Part shown: positions 50,642 to 53,129 of the stretch, in pieces
Layout: each line of letters opens with the position of its first letter
Position numbering within the stretch: the first letter of the stretch is position 1
Source of the DNA: an uncultured Caulobacteraceae bacterium
GTDB lineage: Bacteria; Pseudomonadota; Alphaproteobacteria; Caulobacterales; Caulobacteraceae
Assembly (NCBI GenBank): GCA_903872075.1
Contig: CAIQJF010000060.1
Coordinates: forward strand, 1 to 53,129
DNA length: 53,129 nucleotides
Reading direction: 5' to 3'
Made by a program: the position numbers and the translations under genes
The notes under the pieces: generated by a model
What the model saw: only the letters and a program-made list of their open reading frames with translations
Told to the model about the DNA's origin: nothing
The model's database searches: none

Positions 50642-50667
50642 GGCGGACCGGTTTTCACCAGTCCGCC
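50642..50667 (-). terminator. Terminator of the TonB receptor gene, minus strand
   Basis: On the minus strand GGCGGACTGGT and ACCGGTCCGCC form an 11-bp stem with one G-T pair around a GAAA loop. GTTCGTGTTTT follows. A second imperfect hairpin (GTGTTTTTCCGC, 50603-50614, with GCGGAAAACAC, 50627-50637) lies further down. The 160-base gap 50559-50718 is filled by these hairpins and the MATE promoter. Confidence 0.75.
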
Positions 50668-50718
50668 GCCGAGTTATCGCGAGTCCAGAAGATATACGGG
50701 GGCGGAGCCCCCGCATGA

Positions 50719-53129
50719 TCAGAAGAACTTGTAGTCGATTTCCACGCCATAGGTGCGCGGCGGGGTGACCGAGTAGCTGCTGCCGATCAGCGGGGCTTCG
50801 ATTGTCGGAACGATCGTCGCCTTGCCGTTGATGAACTGCACATTGTTGCCGGAGTAGCGGTGACCGACGGCGCCGGCGTCATAGCCGATGGTGTTGAACA
50901 GGTTCTTGCCGAACAGGATGACCTTGTAGCGGCCGTTCTGCGAGTTCCAGGTCAGACGGGCGTCGAACTGATCCCATGACGGAGCGGTATTGTAGGACCG
51001 GGTCAGCAGATTGCCCACCTGGGTGTCCCGCCAGATGTAGCTGGCCGAGGCGTTCAGGGTGCCGGCGGTGAAGTGGAAGGTGTAGTTCGCATTGACCGCG
51101 ATCTTGTTCCGCGGCGCGTTGGGCAGACGGTTGCCTGTCAGGTCCTGGAACTTCTGCGTGCCGCCGGTGTAGACGTCCGCCGTATAGGGCGTCTTCGCCG
51201 TGTTCGGCAGCGGCTTGGCGCCGGGGCCGATGGCGTCCGGATCGACCACGTCGACGACCTGGCCTGACGTCGAGAAGGCGTCGAGGTAGGAGTAGTCGAA
51301 CAGGAAGGCTAGGTCCTTGGTCGCCTGCCAGGTGGTTTCCAGTTCCACCCCGCGGGAGATCGCGGTCGGGACGTTGTAGAACGTCGTCGCCGACTGCGTC
51401 AGACCGCCGGTGTTGAGGTTCACGGTCAGCGGGATCTGCAGGTTGGAGTAGTTGTACCAGAACGCCGCCACGTCGGTGGTCAGGCTGTGCATCCAGGTCT
51501 TCTTGTAGCCCAGCTCGAAGGAGTCCACGTGCTCGGAGTCGGTGTAGGGCTGGAAGCTCAGCACCGTGAAGATGCCGATGTTGTAGCCACCCGACTTATA
51601 GCCACGGCTGTACTTGGCGTAGACCAGGGTCTGGGAGTCCGGCGTCCATTCGATGCCGGCCGTGCCCGTGACCGCCTGCCAGCTGGCATTGTAGAGGCGG
51701 GTGGCGAAGCCGGTCTTGGGGTCGTAGGTGGTCGGACCGACAACGCCGGTGGGCAGTTCCACATTGCCCGTGACCAGGTTGTGGCCGGAGTCCACCACGG
51801 TGCCGACCTGGGTCAGGTCGATGGCCGGGGTGTAGCCGCCCAGGACATTGGGGTTGGCGCCGCAGGCGGCGACGGCGAAGCAGAGGATCCGGACGGTTTC
51901 CGAACCGAACTTCTGATCGTGCGAGTAGCGCAGGCCGCCGGTGAACTTCCAGTTTTCGTTGAACTTGTAGTCCACCTGACCGAACACGGCGTAGGACTTG
52001 TTGGTCACCGAGGGGCGGTTGTCGAAGCGGCGGAAATCGGTCTGGCCGGCGCACACGCCGCCGGTCTTGTTGCAGACGGCCGGGAACGGACCGTTCCACT
52101 GCGCCTGGTTGGGGTTCTCGGTGTAGACGGGCTGCTGATAGTGCTGACGGTAGAAGTAGCCGCCGACCACCCACTGCAACGGACCGGGCGTGGTCGAAAT
52201 GATGTTGATCTCGTGGCTCCAGAACGCGTTCAGCTCCTGGTAGCGGAAGTTCTCCTGCGGGTTGATGACCAGCGGTTTGCCGAGCACGCCGGGGATCGTG
52301 TAGCTGGTGATCGGCGCGTTGTAGCCGGGGTTGTCCACGCCGCCGCTCGGGCCGGTGAGGATGTAGTGATAGTTCACACCGCCGGTGACGTATTTGATGT
52401 CCGCGAAGGGCAGGTGATAGGTCAGGTGCGCCGCGATCGTATAGGCGTAAGGCAGATCGACCTTGTAGGGGACGGCCCGGGCCTCGACCCAGGGGCTCTG
52501 CTGCGCCGGATTCACGCAGCCGGTCGGCGAGGCGTTGACCACATTGGTCAGGCCGGCCGCCGCGCCCTGGCAGCCATAGCCCGGGTTCAGCTGGGTGGCG
52601 GCGTTGCCATATTCGCTGGTCTCATAGGGGAACGGGGTCCAGCCGGCCGAGGCCGCGCCCGGGCCGCCCGAACCGTTGGCCCACTGATTCATCCCGACCT
52701 TGGCCCAGAAATCGAGCTTGTCGTTGATTTTCCACTGGATCTGACCTTCGAGGTAGAAGGTTTTGATGACGTTGCCTTCGTCAGCCGCGCCGGGGACGAT
52801 GTTCTTCACCCAGCCCTGGGACTGCTTTTCGAAGCTGCCGGACAGACGGGCCTGGATGTTGTCGGTGATCGGGCCGGAGATCGCGCCTTCGATGATGTAG
52901 TGATCGTAGTTGGCGTAGGTGCCCCGCAGTTCGGCGTAGGGCGAGGTCGTGGGGTGGCGGGAGATGATGTTGATCGCCCCGCCGATGGCGTTACGGCCGT
53001 AGAGGGTGCCTTGCGGACCGCGGAGCACTTCCACGCGGTCGAGGTCGAGGGACGAGCGGCCGGCGGCAACCGCGAAGGTCTCATACAGACCATCGTCATA
53101 GTTGGCGACCGATGCGTCAGCCGAAAGCA
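50719..53129 (-). CDS. TonB-dependent receptor (5' end outside window)
   Basis: The open frame runs from the right edge (about 31 codons before the GTG at 53034, reading SADASVANYDDGLYETFAV) to the stop at 50719. DLDRVEVLRGPQGTLYGRNA and GGAINIISRHPT are the plug signature. The barrel ends in YGVEIDYKFF, with the usual terminal Phe. YAKYSRGYKSGGYNIG and DSFELGYKKTWM are common in the FyuA/iron-complex-like receptors widespread in sphingomonads and Caulobacterales. Four Cys are present in pairs (PGYGCQGAA and SPTGCVNP; FPAVCNKTGGVCAG). Its signal peptide and TonB box lie outside. The ligand is not known; many relatives in such clusters take up hydrophobic compounds. Confidence 0.9.
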   Translation of the reverse strand, partial: LSADASVANYDDGLYETFAVAAGRSSLDLDRVEVLRGPQGTLYGRNAIGGAINIISRHPTTSPYAELRGTYANYDHYIIEGAISGPITDNIQARLSGSFEKQSQGWVKNIVPGAADEGNVIKTFYLEGQIQWKINDKLDFWAKVGMNQWANGSGGPGAASAGWTPFPYETSEYGNAATQLNPGYGCQGAAAGLTNVVNASPTGCVNPAQQSPWVEARAVPYKVDLPYAYTIAAHLTYHLPFADIKYVTGGVNYHYILTGPSGGVDNPGYNAPITSYTIPGVLGKPLVINPQENFRYQELNAFWSHEINIISTTPGPLQWVVGGYFYRQHYQQPVYTENPNQAQWNGPFPAVCNKTGGVCAGQTDFRRFDNRPSVTNKSYAVFGQVDYKFNENWKFTGGLRYSHDQKFGSETVRILCFAVAACGANPNVLGGYTPAIDLTQVGTVVDSGHNLVTGNVELPTGVVGPTTYDPKTGFATRLYNASWQAVTGTAGIEWTPDSQTLVYAKYSRGYKSGGYNIGIFTVLSFQPYTDSEHVDSFELGYKKTWMHSLTTDVAAFWYNYSNLQIPLTVNLNTGGLTQSATTFYNVPTAISRGVELETTWQATKDLAFLFDYSYLDAFSTSGQVVDVVDPDAIGPGAKPLPNTAKTPYTADVYTGGTQKFQDLTGNRLPNAPRNKIAVNANYTFHFTAGTLNASASYIWRDTQVGNLLTRSYNTAPSWDQFDARLTWNSQNGRYKVILFGKNLFNTIGYDAGAVGHRYSGNNVQFINGKATIVPTIEAPLIGSSYSVTPPRTYGVEIDYKFF

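Noticed and set aside
1..53129. CRISPR array, prophage, insertion sequence or rRNA operon
   Set aside because: I looked for regularly spaced repeats, transposase or integrase motifs and conserved rRNA segments and saw none.

Overview
The window is very GC-rich DNA with almost no intergenic space, frequent 4-base ATGA/GTGA overlaps, several GTG/TTG starts and many TonB receptors, acyl-CoA dehydrogenases and SDR enzymes. This is the style of an alphaproteobacterium of the Caulobacterales, most like Phenylobacterium or Caulobacter. That placement is inferred from gene content and protein style, not from a marker-gene comparison. No rRNA, CRISPR array, phage block, integrase or insertion sequence was found. 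One tRNA is present, tRNA-Thr(CGT).

Layout. 1-12.2 kb holds oxidative and accessory genes: a degenerate PD-(D/E)XK-like protein cut by the left edge, a Baeyer-Villiger-type monooxygenase divergent from a flavodoxin-fold quinone reductase, a frameshifted truncated haemoglobin, an endonuclease/exonuclease/phosphatase-family membrane protein, an acyl-CoA dehydrogenase divergent from a GMC oxidoreductase, a class A acid phosphatase, a YeiH-type exporter and a TonB receptor. 12.2-19.4 kb is a copper/silver island: a small His/Cys-rich secreted protein, cusC, a cusB-cusF fusion and cusA on the minus strand, facing a CopC-like protein on the plus strand. 19.4-30.9 kb is mostly housekeeping: an unknown membrane protein, tRNA-Thr, hemD-hemC, tsaD-gpsA-Rieske, a POT peptide transporter, a GST, and the overlapping DUF1285-Nudix-CCA transferase operon. 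34.1-35.9 kb carries two separate toxin-antitoxin modules, each with a clear palindromic operator. 31-34 kb and 36.8-49 kb form a CoA-linked catabolic region (acyl-CoA synthetase, CaiB-type CoA transferase, two acyl-CoA dehydrogenases, crotonase, hydrolase, three SDRs, FMN reductase and a luciferase-like monooxygenase). It also contains a PGM1-like ATP-grasp ligase and 6-phosphogluconolactonase. The right end has a MATE exporter and a TonB receptor cut by the edge.

How it works together. The catabolic genes fit uptake of a hydrophobic substrate (TonB receptors), oxygenation (BVMO, LLM plus FMN reductase), CoA activation and beta-oxidation-like steps, as in steroid, terpenoid or branched-chain degradation. 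The actual substrate cannot be read from the sequence. Two divergent intergenic regions 43 kb apart carry the same operator core, TCAAAC-N4-GTTTGA. It resembles the site of the TetR-family fatty-acid regulator PsrA and may link the BVMO/reductase pair to the acyl-CoA dehydrogenase/FMN reductase pair. Three FNR/FixK-type boxes are present, one beside the globin and one with no gene assigned.

Two genes are each broken by a single base change: the globin (one base missing) and the LLM monooxygenase (a Lys codon changed to TAG). These may be true recent pseudogenes or errors in the assembly. The most unusual intact gene is the stand-alone PGM1-like ATP-grasp ligase at 43458-44999.
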